Shown piece by piece: positions 1 through 5,571 of a DNA stretch of 5,571 bases. Origin of the DNA: an uncultured Eubacterium sp. (GTDB lineage: Bacteria; Bacillota; Clostridia; Oscillospirales; Acutalibacteraceae); assembly GCA_945979635.1 (NCBI GenBank), contig CAMFPZ010000071.1, positions 1 through 5,571 on the forward strand, written 5' to 3'. Positions within the stretch are counted from its first letter, which is position 1. Each line of letters starts with the position of its first letter. The position numbers and the translations under genes were made by a program. Under the pieces are notes generated by a model that saw only the letters and a list, made by a program, of their open reading frames with translations, did not search any database and was not told where the DNA came from.

Positions 1-1
1 G

Positions 2-115
2 GTAATATTCTGTATAAGATTTTATTTGTCAAAAAAATGGATAAAGCCTGTAACAAAAGAGGGTAAGCTGGGACTTGAAAGTTATTATAAATCGAGAGGA
101 AATATGAATGAATAA
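2..115 (+). CDS. C-terminal end of an unidentified upstream gene (partial, 5' end outside window)
   Basis: The second forward frame stays open from the window edge to a TAA at 113-115, giving 37 residues that begin [13 protein letters not shown] and end [10 protein letters not shown]. The first residues are hydrophobic and the rest is charged, which would suit a membrane protein ending in a short cytoplasmic tail, but I do not recognise the family. The other two forward frames are closed early, by TAA at 3-5 and TAA at 64-66. The stop lies 8 bases inside uvrA and the uvrA ribosome binding site lies within this frame, so the two would be translationally coupled and co-transcribed. The frame is short enough to be open by chance, so this is a moderate-confidence call based on residue composition and the tight overlap. 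Confidence 0.5.
   Translation, partial: VIFCIRFYLSKKWIKPVTKEGKLGLESYYKSRGNMNE
95..100 (+). promoter_or_regulatory. Ribosome binding site that decides the uvrA start
   Basis: AGAGGA lies 7 bases before the ATG at 108. A competing ATG at 104 is only 3 bases from this site and runs into TAA after three codons (Met-Asn-Glu-stop, in the frame of the upstream gene). The start at 108 is therefore preferred. It also gives an N-terminus that aligns with the usual UvrA beginning, a short lead-in followed by a [14 protein letters not shown] motif. Confidence 0.7.
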
Positions 116-2930
116 GAATATTGTTGTTAAGGGTGCCCGTGAGCATAACCTAAAGAATATTGATATAGAGATTCCCAGAGACAAATTGGTCGTTTTTACA
201 GGCCTTTCAGGCTCGGGAAAATCGTCTCTCGCATTCGATACAATTTATGCCGAGGGACAAAGAAGATATGTCGAGTCATTGTCCTCCTATGCCAGAATGT
301 TCCTCGGACAGATGGACAAGCCGGATGTTGATTATATTGAGGGACTTTCTCCCGCAATTTCTATTGACCAAAAAACAACCAGCAAGAATCCACGCTCAAC
401 CGTCGGAACAGTAACCGAAATATATGATTATTTACGACTTTTGTGGGCTAGGATAGGTGTTCCTCATTGTCCGATTTGTAATCGCGAAATCAGCCGACAG
501 ACTGTAGACCAAATTGTTGATACAATTATGGAGCTTCCCCAGGGAACAAGACTCCAAATTCTCGCTCCGATTGTCCGTGGAAAAAAAGGTGAGTTTGTTA
601 AGGAGCTTGCCGAAATCCGTAAGCAGGGCTTTGTAAGATGCCGAATTGACGGCGAAATTCATGATTTACAGGACGAAATAAAGCTTTCGAAAACGAAGAA
701 GCATAATATTGAGGTTGTTGTAGACAGACTTGTAGTTAAACAGGATATTAAGCCCAGATTGACCGATAGCGTCGAGACCGCAACTAAGCTTACCGACGGG
801 TTACTGCTAGCTGATATAGTTGGTGATAGAGAGGAACTCTTTTCGCTTAATTATGCCTGTCCGGAGCATAATGTTTCTATTGAAGAAATGAGTCCCAGAA
901 TGTTCTCGTTTAATAATCCGTTCGGTGCCTGTACAAAATGCGACGGTTTGGGAACATTCAAGGAGGTTGATCCCGATTTAGTCATACCCGACAAAAGGAT
1001 GTCCATAAATCAGGGAGCGATTAAGGCGAGCGGTTGGAATGTTGCCGAGGGTAGCTCAATCGCCCGAATGTATATGGAAGGATTGTCAAAGGAATATAAT
1101 TTTTCTCTCGATATGCCGGTTGAAATGTTGAGTGCGGAAGCCTTGAACGCTATTTTGTATGGAACCAACGGAAGAAAAATGAAGCTCAAAAGGGTGACCT
1201 CCTATGGCTCGGGAACATATATGGGCGATTTTGAAGGTATTGTCACAAATCTTAACAGACGATATGCCGAAACAACCTCCGATTACTCTCGCAGTGCAAT
1301 AGAAGAAAGTATGCGTGAATGTGAGTGCAGTGAGTGTAAGGGTTCAAGATTGAAGCACGAGCCTCTCGGGGTTACTGTCGGAGGGAAGAACATTTTTGAA
1401 TTTTGCTCGATGCCTATTTCGGAGGAGCTTGATTTTATCAATAACCTTAAGCTTACCGAAAAGGAACAGCTTATAGGAAATCTGGTAATAAAAGAAATCA
1501 AGGAAAGATTAAATTTTCTTAATTCTGTAGGACTTGATTATCTTAATCTTGCCAGAGAATCTGCAACTCTTTCCGGCGGTGAAGCACAGCGTATCAGACT
1601 TGCGACTCAAATTGGCTCGTCCCTTATGGGCGTTCTTTATATTCTCGATGAGCCGTCTATCGGACTTCACCAAAGGGATAACGATAAGCTTCTTGACACA
1701 CTCCGTCATTTGCGTGATATCGGAAATACTCTTATTGTCGTAGAGCACGATGAGGATACGATGCGTGCTGCCGATTTTCTTGTTGACATCGGACCCGGAG
1801 CGGGGGTTCACGGCGGACAGCTTATTGCCGCAGGAACTCCCCGGGAGGTTATGCAAAACGAAAAAAGCATCACGGGACAATATTTGAGCGGAAAACGCTT
1901 CATCCCCGTTCCGAAAAAGCGTCGTGACGGAAACGGAAAGAAGCTAACTGTTTTCGGAGCTGCAGAAAACAACCTCAAAAATATTGATGTTGAAATTCCG
2001 CTTGGTAGATTCGTAGCGGTAACGGGCGTGTCGGGCTCCGGAAAATCTTCGCTTGTTAATGAGATTTTGTATAAGCATCTTTGTAACGAGCTTAATCACG
2101 CAAAAAAACATACGGGTAAATTTTCCTCAATCAAGGGCGTTGATGCATTGGATAAGGTTATTGACATTGACCAGTCACCAATCGGAAGAACACCTCGCTC
2201 TAACCCTGCAACATATACAGGCGTTTTTAATGATATTCGTGATCTTTATGCGTCTACTGCCGATTCAAAGGCAAAGGGCTACGGACCGAATAGATTTTCG
2301 TTTAATGTAAAGGGCGGCCGCTGTGAGGCGTGTCAGGGCGATGGTATTGTAAAAATCGAAATGCACTTCCTGGCTGATGTATATGTTCCCTGCGAGGTTT
2401 GCGGCGGAATGCGATATAATCGTGAAACCCTCCAGGTGAAATTTAAGGGCAAGAGCATCTTTGATGTTTTGGAAATGACTGTTGATGAGGCACTGGAATT
2501 TTTCTCATCTCATCCGAAGATTGCAAGAAAGCTCAAAACGCTATCGGATGTTGGTTTGGGCTATATTAAACTGGGTCAGCCTGCAACGACTCTGTCGGGC
2601 GGTGAAGCACAGCGAGTAAAGCTTGCGACCGAGCTTGCTAAACGCTCCACGGGAAAAACCTTCTATATTTTGGATGAGCCCACAACGGGACTTCATACAG
2701 CCGATGTTTTGCGACTTCTTGATGTGCTAAATGTTTTAGTTGACAGCGGAAATACGGTGCTTGTAATTGAGCATAATCTAGATATGATAAAATCGGCTGA
2801 TTATATTATCGACCTCGGTCCGGAGGGCGGAAAGGGCGGAGGTGAAATAGTTGCCTGCGGCACACCGGAGGAAATTTCCGCAGTAAAGGAATCATATACA
2901 GGACAATATTTGAAAAAAGTTTTGAAATAG
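108..2930 (+). CDS. uvrA: UvrABC excinuclease subunit A (UvrA), complete
   Basis: UvrA is the dimeric ABC-type ATPase that finds bulky or helix-distorting DNA lesions and loads UvrB in cytoplasmic nucleotide excision repair. The protein has 940 residues, the same length as E. coli UvrA, and shows the full tandem ABC layout. The first half has Walker [10 protein letters not shown] (32-40), signature LSGGEAQR (488-495) and Walker [11 protein letters not shown] (512-521). The second half has Walker [10 protein letters not shown] (640-648), signature LSGGEAQR (829-836) and Walker [11 protein letters not shown] (854-863). The C-terminal zinc module is Cys739-x2-Cys742-x19-Cys762-x2-Cys765. The first zinc module has Cys251-x2-His254 followed by Cys275-x2-Cys278, so one usual Cys is His. 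Further CxxC pairs occur in CPIC near residue 122 and in the CECSEC stretch near 405. The start at 108 is set by AGAGGA at 95-100. No GAAC-N4-GTTC LexA-type SOS box is visible in the 107 bases upstream, and the gene seems to follow another gene without a gap, so its promoter is probably outside the window. No frameshift or truncation is seen. Identity is essentially certain. Confidence 0.98.
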   Translation: MNKNIVVKGAREHNLKNIDIEIPRDKLVVFTGLSGSGKSSLAFDTIYAEGQRRYVESLSSYARMFLGQMDKPDVDYIEGLSPAISIDQKTTSKNPRSTVGTVTEIYDYLRLLWARIGVPHCPICNREISRQTVDQIVDTIMELPQGTRLQILAPIVRGKKGEFVKELAEIRKQGFVRCRIDGEIHDLQDEIKLSKTKKHNIEVVVDRLVVKQDIKPRLTDSVETATKLTDGLLLADIVGDREELFSLNYACPEHNVSIEEMSPRMFSFNNPFGACTKCDGLGTFKEVDPDLVIPDKRMSINQGAIKASGWNVAEGSSIARMYMEGLSKEYNFSLDMPVEMLSAEALNAILYGTNGRKMKLKRVTSYGSGTYMGDFEGIVTNLNRRYAETTSDYSRSAIEESMRECECSECKGSRLKHEPLGVTVGGKNIFEFCSMPISEELDFINNLKLTEKEQLIGNLVIKEIKERLNFLNSVGLDYLNLARESATLSGGEAQRIRLATQIGSSLMGVLYILDEPSIGLHQRDNDKLLDTLRHLRDIGNTLIVVEHDEDTMRAADFLVDIGPGAGVHGGQLIAAGTPREVMQNEKSITGQYLSGKRFIPVPKKRRDGNGKKLTVFGAAENNLKNIDVEIPLGRFVAVTGVSGSGKSSLVNEILYKHLCNELNHAKKHTGKFSSIKGVDALDKVIDIDQSPIGRTPRSNPATYTGVFNDIRDLYASTADSKAKGYGPNRFSFNVKGGRCEACQGDGIVKIEMHFLADVYVPCEVCGGMRYNRETLQVKFKGKSIFDVLEMTVDEALEFFSSHPKIARKLKTLSDVGLGYIKLGQPATTLSGGEAQRVKLATELAKRSTGKTFYILDEPTTGLHTADVLRLLDVLNVLVDSGNTVLVIEHNLDMIKSADYIIDLGPEGGKGGGEIVACGTPEEISAVKESYTGQYLKKVLK

Positions 2931-2965
2931 TTTTAGACTGTTTTATTACAATTATGTAACATATA

Positions 2966-2994
2966 TTGATATAATCGACAGTTTTTGTTATATT
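2966..2994 (+). promoter_or_regulatory. Predicted sigma-A promoter of upp-uraA
   Basis: A -35 element TTGATA (2966-2971, 5 of 6 to TTGACA) is followed by a 17-base spacer and a -10 element TATATT (2989-2994, 5 of 6 to TATAAT). A TG at 2986-2987 is placed as an extended -10. Transcription would begin near 3001, leaving a leader of only about 30 bases before upp. That is too short for a PyrR-type attenuator, so any control would act on initiation. The region is very AT-rich and chance matches are possible, but the spacing and the position just before a new transcription unit support the call. Confidence 0.6.
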
Positions 2995-3031
2995 ATGATA
3001 AATAAGCCAAAATAAAAAGGAGTATAACGAA

Positions 3032-3664
3032 ATGGACAGAAAAGTAGTAATTTTTGACCATCCTCTTATTCAGCATAAGCTCAGTATTCTTCGCGACAAG
3101 ACGACTCCTACTAAGGATTTTCGTGAGCTTGTAAACGAAATTGCTATGCTTATGGTTTATGAGGCAACAAGAGATTTGCCCACAGAAGCAGTAGAAATCG
3201 AAACTCCATGTGGAATTGCAAAATGCCTACAGCTTGCAGGTAGAAAGCTCGCGTTTGTTCCGATTCTTCGTGCCGGATTGGGTATGGTTGACGGTTGTCT
3301 GAAGATGGTTCCCAGTGCAAGAGTCGGTCATATTGGTCTTTATCGAGACGAAACAACTCACACACCTGTTGAGTATTATTGCAAATTACCAAAGGATATT
3401 GAAAAACGCGATGTTTATGTTGTTGACCCGATGCTTGCAACAGGCGGTTCGGCTGTTGACGCTATTTCGCAGATTAAACTTCGTAACCCGCGAAAAATTG
3501 TGTTTATGTGCCTAATCGCAGCACCCGAAGGACTTGAGGTTCTCAAAAATGCTCATCCTGATGTTGACATTTACTGTGCAGCTCTTGATGAAAAGCTTAA
3601 TGAGGATTGCTATATCATTCCGGGTCTCGGTGATGCAGGCGACAGAATTTTCGGTACTAAATAA
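3032..3664 (+). CDS. upp: Uracil phosphoribosyltransferase (Upp), complete
   Basis: Upp is the cytoplasmic salvage enzyme that joins uracil to PRPP to make UMP and pyrophosphate. The product has 210 residues, close to the usual 208-209. It carries the conserved [10 protein letters not shown] segment (76-85), the GLYRDE arm region just after residue 100, and the PRPP-binding loop [12 protein letters not shown] (130-141). The uracil-binding C-terminal segment is [14 protein letters not shown] (197-210). The start is supported by AAGGAG at 3017-3022, 9 bases before the ATG, and the N-terminus [13 protein letters not shown] matches the family. It begins about 100 bases after uvrA behind its own predicted promoter and is followed after 23 bases by a uracil permease gene, a common pairing that supports a joint uracil uptake and salvage role. 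The sequence appears intact, with nothing unusual. Confidence 0.97.
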   Translation: MDRKVVIFDHPLIQHKLSILRDKTTPTKDFRELVNEIAMLMVYEATRDLPTEAVEIETPCGIAKCLQLAGRKLAFVPILRAGLGMVDGCLKMVPSARVGHIGLYRDETTHTPVEYYCKLPKDIEKRDVYVVDPMLATGGSAVDAISQIKLRNPRKIVFMCLIAAPEGLEVLKNAHPDVDIYCAALDEKLNEDCYIIPGLGDAGDRIFGTK

Positions 3665-3675
3665 TTTTTTCTTAC

Positions 3676-3681
3676 AGGAGG
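3676..3681 (+). promoter_or_regulatory. Consensus ribosome binding site of the uracil permease gene
   Basis: AGGAGG, a perfect anti-Shine-Dalgarno match, ends 6 bases before the ATG at 3688. No promoter-like pair fits in the 23-base gap after upp, so the permease is read from the upp transcript with its own strong initiation site. Confidence 0.75.
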
Positions 3682-3687
3682 AGAAAA

Positions 3688-5088
3688 ATGGCTAAAAATA
3701 AGATTAAAATCGGAAAAGACGGCATTTATGATGCTCGTCAGCTTGGCGGAGGAAGAATGGTTGTTCTCGGTCTTCAGCACTTGTTCGCTATGTTCGGTGC
3801 AACAGTAACTGTCCCTTTGCTCACAGGCTTGGATGTATCAACTACACTTTTGTTCGCAGGTCTCGGAACTCTCTTGTTCCACTGCTTGACAAAATTTAAG
3901 GTTCCTGCATTCCTTGGCTCATCGTTTGCCTTCCTTGGCGGTTATTTTGCAATCGCACCTATGCAGGACGGAGTACCAAATCTCGAAAAGCTTCCTTATG
4001 CTTGTCTTGGCGTTGCTTGTGCAGGCGTGTTGTACTTCATTCTTGCCGCAGTAATCAAGATTGTCGGCGTACATAAGGTTATGAAGCTTTTTCCACCGGT
4101 TGTTACAGGACCTATCATCATTGCTATCGGTCTCGGACTTGCTCCAAGTGCAGTAAATAACTGTAAGAATAGCTGGGCTCTTGCAATTATCGCTCTCGTT
4201 TTAGTAGTTGCATTCAATATCTTCGGTCGCGGTATGGTTAAGATTGTTCCTATTCTTTTGGGCGTAGTAGGTGCATATCTTGCAGCAGTTATTCTCGGTA
4301 ATGTTGCACATGTTCCGGGCATAACACCTGTTGACTTTACAGGCGTAAAGGAGGCTGCTTGGATAGGCATCCCGATTAATTGGAACTCAACCGTATTTGG
4401 TGGTGTTCATGACAAAGGTCTTGCTATTTCGGCAATTATCGCTATCGTTCCTATTGCTTTTGCTACTATGATGGAGCACATCGGCGATATCTCTGCTATT
4501 TCTGCAACAGTAAATAAGAACTACATTGATGAGCCCGGTCTCCACAGAACTCTTCTCGGTGACGGTCTTGCAACAGTTTTGGCATCTCTTTTTGGTGCTC
4601 CTGCAAATACTACTTACGGCGAGAATACCGGTGTTCTTGCACTTTCAAAGGTTTATGACCCAAGAGTAGTGAGACTTGCTGCATACTTTGCAATGTTCTT
4701 CTCGTTCTGTCCTAAGTTTGCTGCGTTGATTCAATCAATTCCCGGTGCAGTAGTAGGCGGTATTTCATTCGTGCTTTATGGTATGATTTCCGCTATTGGT
4801 GTTAGAAATATCGTTGAAGCAAAGGTTGATTTCTCAAAGGCTCGTAACACAATTGTTGCTGCTTTGATTTTGGTAATCGCTCTTGGCTTGACAGATGGTA
4901 TAAGCTTTACAATAAAGGGTACAACTATCACTCTTACTGCTCTTGCAGTAGCTTCTATCGCAGGTATTGTTATTAATGCAATCTTCCCTGATAAGGACTT
5001 CAATAGTGAGGCTGCAATCGAGTCGGATAAGAATGTAAAAACCATTAACCTTGAATCCGATTACGGAAAGAAAAAGGTTGAAGAATAA
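3688..5088 (+). CDS. uraA: NCS2-family uracil permease (UraA/PyrP-like), complete
   Basis: This is an integral membrane nucleobase transporter of the NCS2 (nucleobase:cation symporter-2) family, very probably a uracil:proton symporter. It has 466 residues, a little longer than E. coli UraA (429), largely because of a hydrophilic tail of about 35 residues after the last membrane segment. The TM1 signature LQHLFAMFGATVTVP is at 29-43 and the TM3 motif PAFLGSSFAF at 73-82. The rest is mostly hydrophobic helices, about 14 as expected. The TM8 substrate motif is EHIGD (263-267) and the TM10 motif is NTTYGENTG (307-315). Glu263 and Glu312 correspond to UraA Glu241 and Glu290, which bind uracil. Asp267 sits where E. 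coli UraA has His245. Glu312 in the UraA-type GEN motif, rather than the Gln of xanthine/urate carriers, and the upp neighbour favour uracil; uracil/xanthine breadth cannot be excluded. It is co-transcribed with upp and ends just before a strong terminator. Confidence 0.94.
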   Translation: MAKNKIKIGKDGIYDARQLGGGRMVVLGLQHLFAMFGATVTVPLLTGLDVSTTLLFAGLGTLLFHCLTKFKVPAFLGSSFAFLGGYFAIAPMQDGVPNLEKLPYACLGVACAGVLYFILAAVIKIVGVHKVMKLFPPVVTGPIIIAIGLGLAPSAVNNCKNSWALAIIALVLVVAFNIFGRGMVKIVPILLGVVGAYLAAVILGNVAHVPGITPVDFTGVKEAAWIGIPINWNSTVFGGVHDKGLAISAIIAIVPIAFATMMEHIGDISAISATVNKNYIDEPGLHRTLLGDGLATVLASLFGAPANTTYGENTGVLALSKVYDPRVVRLAAYFAMFFSFCPKFAALIQSIPGAVVGGISFVLYGMISAIGVRNIVEAKVDFSKARNTIVAALILVIALGLTDGISFTIKGTTITLTALAVASIAGIVINAIFPDKDFNSEAAIESDKNVKTINLESDYGKKKVEE

Positions 5089-5105
5089 TTCGTTTAAATA
5101 CTAAT

Positions 5106-5135
5106 GGGCGACCGTAGTTCGGTCGCCCTTATTTA
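5106..5135 (+). terminator. Rho-independent terminator after uraA, possibly serving both strands
   Basis: GGGCGACCG (5106-5114) pairs perfectly with CGGTCGCCC (5120-5128) around a 5-base loop TAGTT, giving a 9-bp, mostly GC stem followed by the T-rich run TTATTTATTTA. It lies 17 bases after the permease stop and 18 bases before the end of the converging minus-strand gene. On the minus strand the stem is followed by ATTAGTATTTAAAC, which is less T-rich, so termination in that direction is likely weaker. Confidence 0.9.
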
Positions 5136-5146
5136 TTTACTGCTCG

Positions 5147-5525
5147 TTATTTGTATACCATTATTCCCGCAACAATTTTGTGCTTTTTTGTTTCGTTGAT
5201 TATTCGAGAAAAAATGAATTTTCCTTTTCCTCTAACAGTGACTGTGTCACCGTTCTTGAGCAATATCGCATCCTTGTAAATAGGTCGTGAATTGATATAT
5301 ACATTCCCTTGGTTAATCATTTGTGATATGGCGTTTCTCGAAATTTTAAAAACTGCCGACGCGACTGTATCAACTCTTATGGAAGAAACAATATATTCCT
5401 CCTCATCAGGCAATGTGTTGATGAAATCAGGCACGACATCACATTTTGAACATTGTACACTCGTATGCTTTATTTTGTCTAACTCGCTGATTATATAATC
5501 CGAAATTTTGTCTAAGCAAAATACC
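5147..5525 (-). CDS. YlmH-like S4-domain RNA-binding protein, C-terminal part (N-terminus missing)
   Basis: About 125 residues are genome-encoded, from ...VFCLDKISDYII to the stop at 5147-5149. The C-terminal half is an S4 RNA-binding fold, from IRVDTVASAVFKISRNAI through INQGNVYINSRPIYKDAIL to KNGDTVTVRGKGKF. It ends in the ETKKHKIVAGIMVYK type of tail typical of Firmicutes YlmH proteins. The preceding stretch, with a helical DYIISELDKIKHTSVQC segment, fits the region before S4 in that family. Full-length YlmH proteins are about 250-260 residues, so roughly the first half is absent. B. subtilis YlmH binds the ribosome and has been linked to RqcH-dependent tailing of stalled nascent chains; whether this homolog does the same is inference. 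The open frame continues into bases 5526-5542, but those are sequencing adapter, so the ATG at 5540-5542 is not the true start. It converges on uraA, and its promoter is outside the window. Confidence 0.85.
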
Positions 5526-5571
5526 CTGTCTCTTATACACATCTGACGCTGCCGACGATACTCCTTGTGTA
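5526..5571. other. Illumina Nextera (Tn5) adapter read-through, not genomic
   Basis: Bases 5526-5544 are CTGTCTCTTATACACATCT, the Tn5 mosaic end in reverse complement. Bases 5545-5558 are GACGCTGCCGACGA, the Nextera read-1-side (i5) adapter arm in reverse complement. The next eight bases, TACTCCTT (5559-5566), occupy the i5 index position and reverse-complement to AAGGAGTA, which I recall as Nextera index S507/N507. The final GTGTA (5567-5571) matches the start of the P5 flank in reverse complement. The order and spacing fit a library molecule exactly. Real sequence should be trimmed at 5525. Confidence 0.97.

Noticed and set aside
11..19. TGTATAAGA near the window start resembles part of the Tn5 mosaic end, suggesting a second adapter at the left end.
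   Set aside because: Only nine bases match. The adapter should continue GACAG, but the sequence continues TTTTATT, and the bases before also differ. It is a chance match in AT-rich genomic sequence.
1..107. A possible LexA/DinR SOS operator before uvrA.
   Set aside because: No GAAC-N4-GTTC or close variant is present. Control could still act from a promoter upstream of the window.
1509..1880. An open minus-strand frame of 123 codons inside uvrA, and other antisense or alternate-frame openings within uvrA, upp and uraA.
   Set aside because: They lie wholly within strongly supported genes, lack convincing ribosome binding sites and resemble no known protein; they are shadows of the real coding frames.
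1575..2614. A 17-base identical direct repeat (GGCGGTGAAGCACAGCG at 1575-1591 and 2598-2614) and similar Walker A coding sequences.
   Set aside because: They encode the same ABC signature motif in the two tandem ATPase halves of UvrA and use the same codons; no further repeat or recombination signal is needed to explain them.
3001..3031. A possible PyrR attenuator or riboswitch ahead of upp.
   Set aside because: The predicted leader is only about 30 bases and contains no terminator/antiterminator hairpins.
5292..5498. A 68-codon plus-strand frame opposite the ylmH-like gene.
   Set aside because: The minus-strand frame has clear S4-domain homology, and the plus-strand product has no recognisable features.
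5526..5544. A Tn5 mosaic end that could be read as the terminus of a transposon in the chromosome.
   Set aside because: It is followed directly by the Nextera adapter arm, an index-length octamer and the P5 flank, which only occur together in a sequencing library.

Overview
This is an ordinary chromosomal housekeeping segment from a low-to-moderate GC Gram-positive bacterium. It is most likely a member of the Clostridia, plausibly the gut Oscillospirales/Ruminococcaceae type. That placement rests on strong AGGAGG-type Shine-Dalgarno sites, Firmicutes-style UvrA, Upp and UraA proteins, and a YlmH-like S4-domain protein. It is an inference from protein character, not from a database search.

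Layout. Bases 2-115 hold what looks like the last 37 codons of an unidentified upstream gene, whose stop overlaps the next start. A complete uvrA (108-2930, 940 residues) encodes the damage-recognition ATPase of nucleotide excision repair. A gap of about 100 bases carries a good sigma-A promoter. It is followed by upp (3032-3664, uracil phosphoribosyltransferase) and, 23 bases later, by an NCS2-family uracil permease (3688-5088). A 9-bp GC-rich hairpin terminator closes this pair. On the minus strand, converging on the same terminator, is the C-terminal part of a YlmH-like S4 RNA-binding protein (5147 to about 5525), cut off by the end of the genomic sequence.

How the genes work together. upp and the permease form a pyrimidine salvage unit: the permease imports uracil and Upp converts it with PRPP to UMP. 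uvrA and the ylmH-like gene have no evident functional link to that unit.

The most notable observation is technical. Bases 5526-5571 are not genomic. They match an Illumina Nextera (Tn5 transposase) adapter, followed by eight bases that fit an i5 index and the first bases of the P5 flank. This creates a false start codon, and the apparent N-terminus MCIRDR, on the ylmH-like reading frame. Genomic sequence probably ends at 5525. I found no mobile element, CRISPR array, RNA gene or candidate new biological system. The biological oddities are modest: a Cys-x2-His variant of the first UvrA zinc module, and an Asp in place of the His of E. coli UraA at a substrate-site position of the permease.
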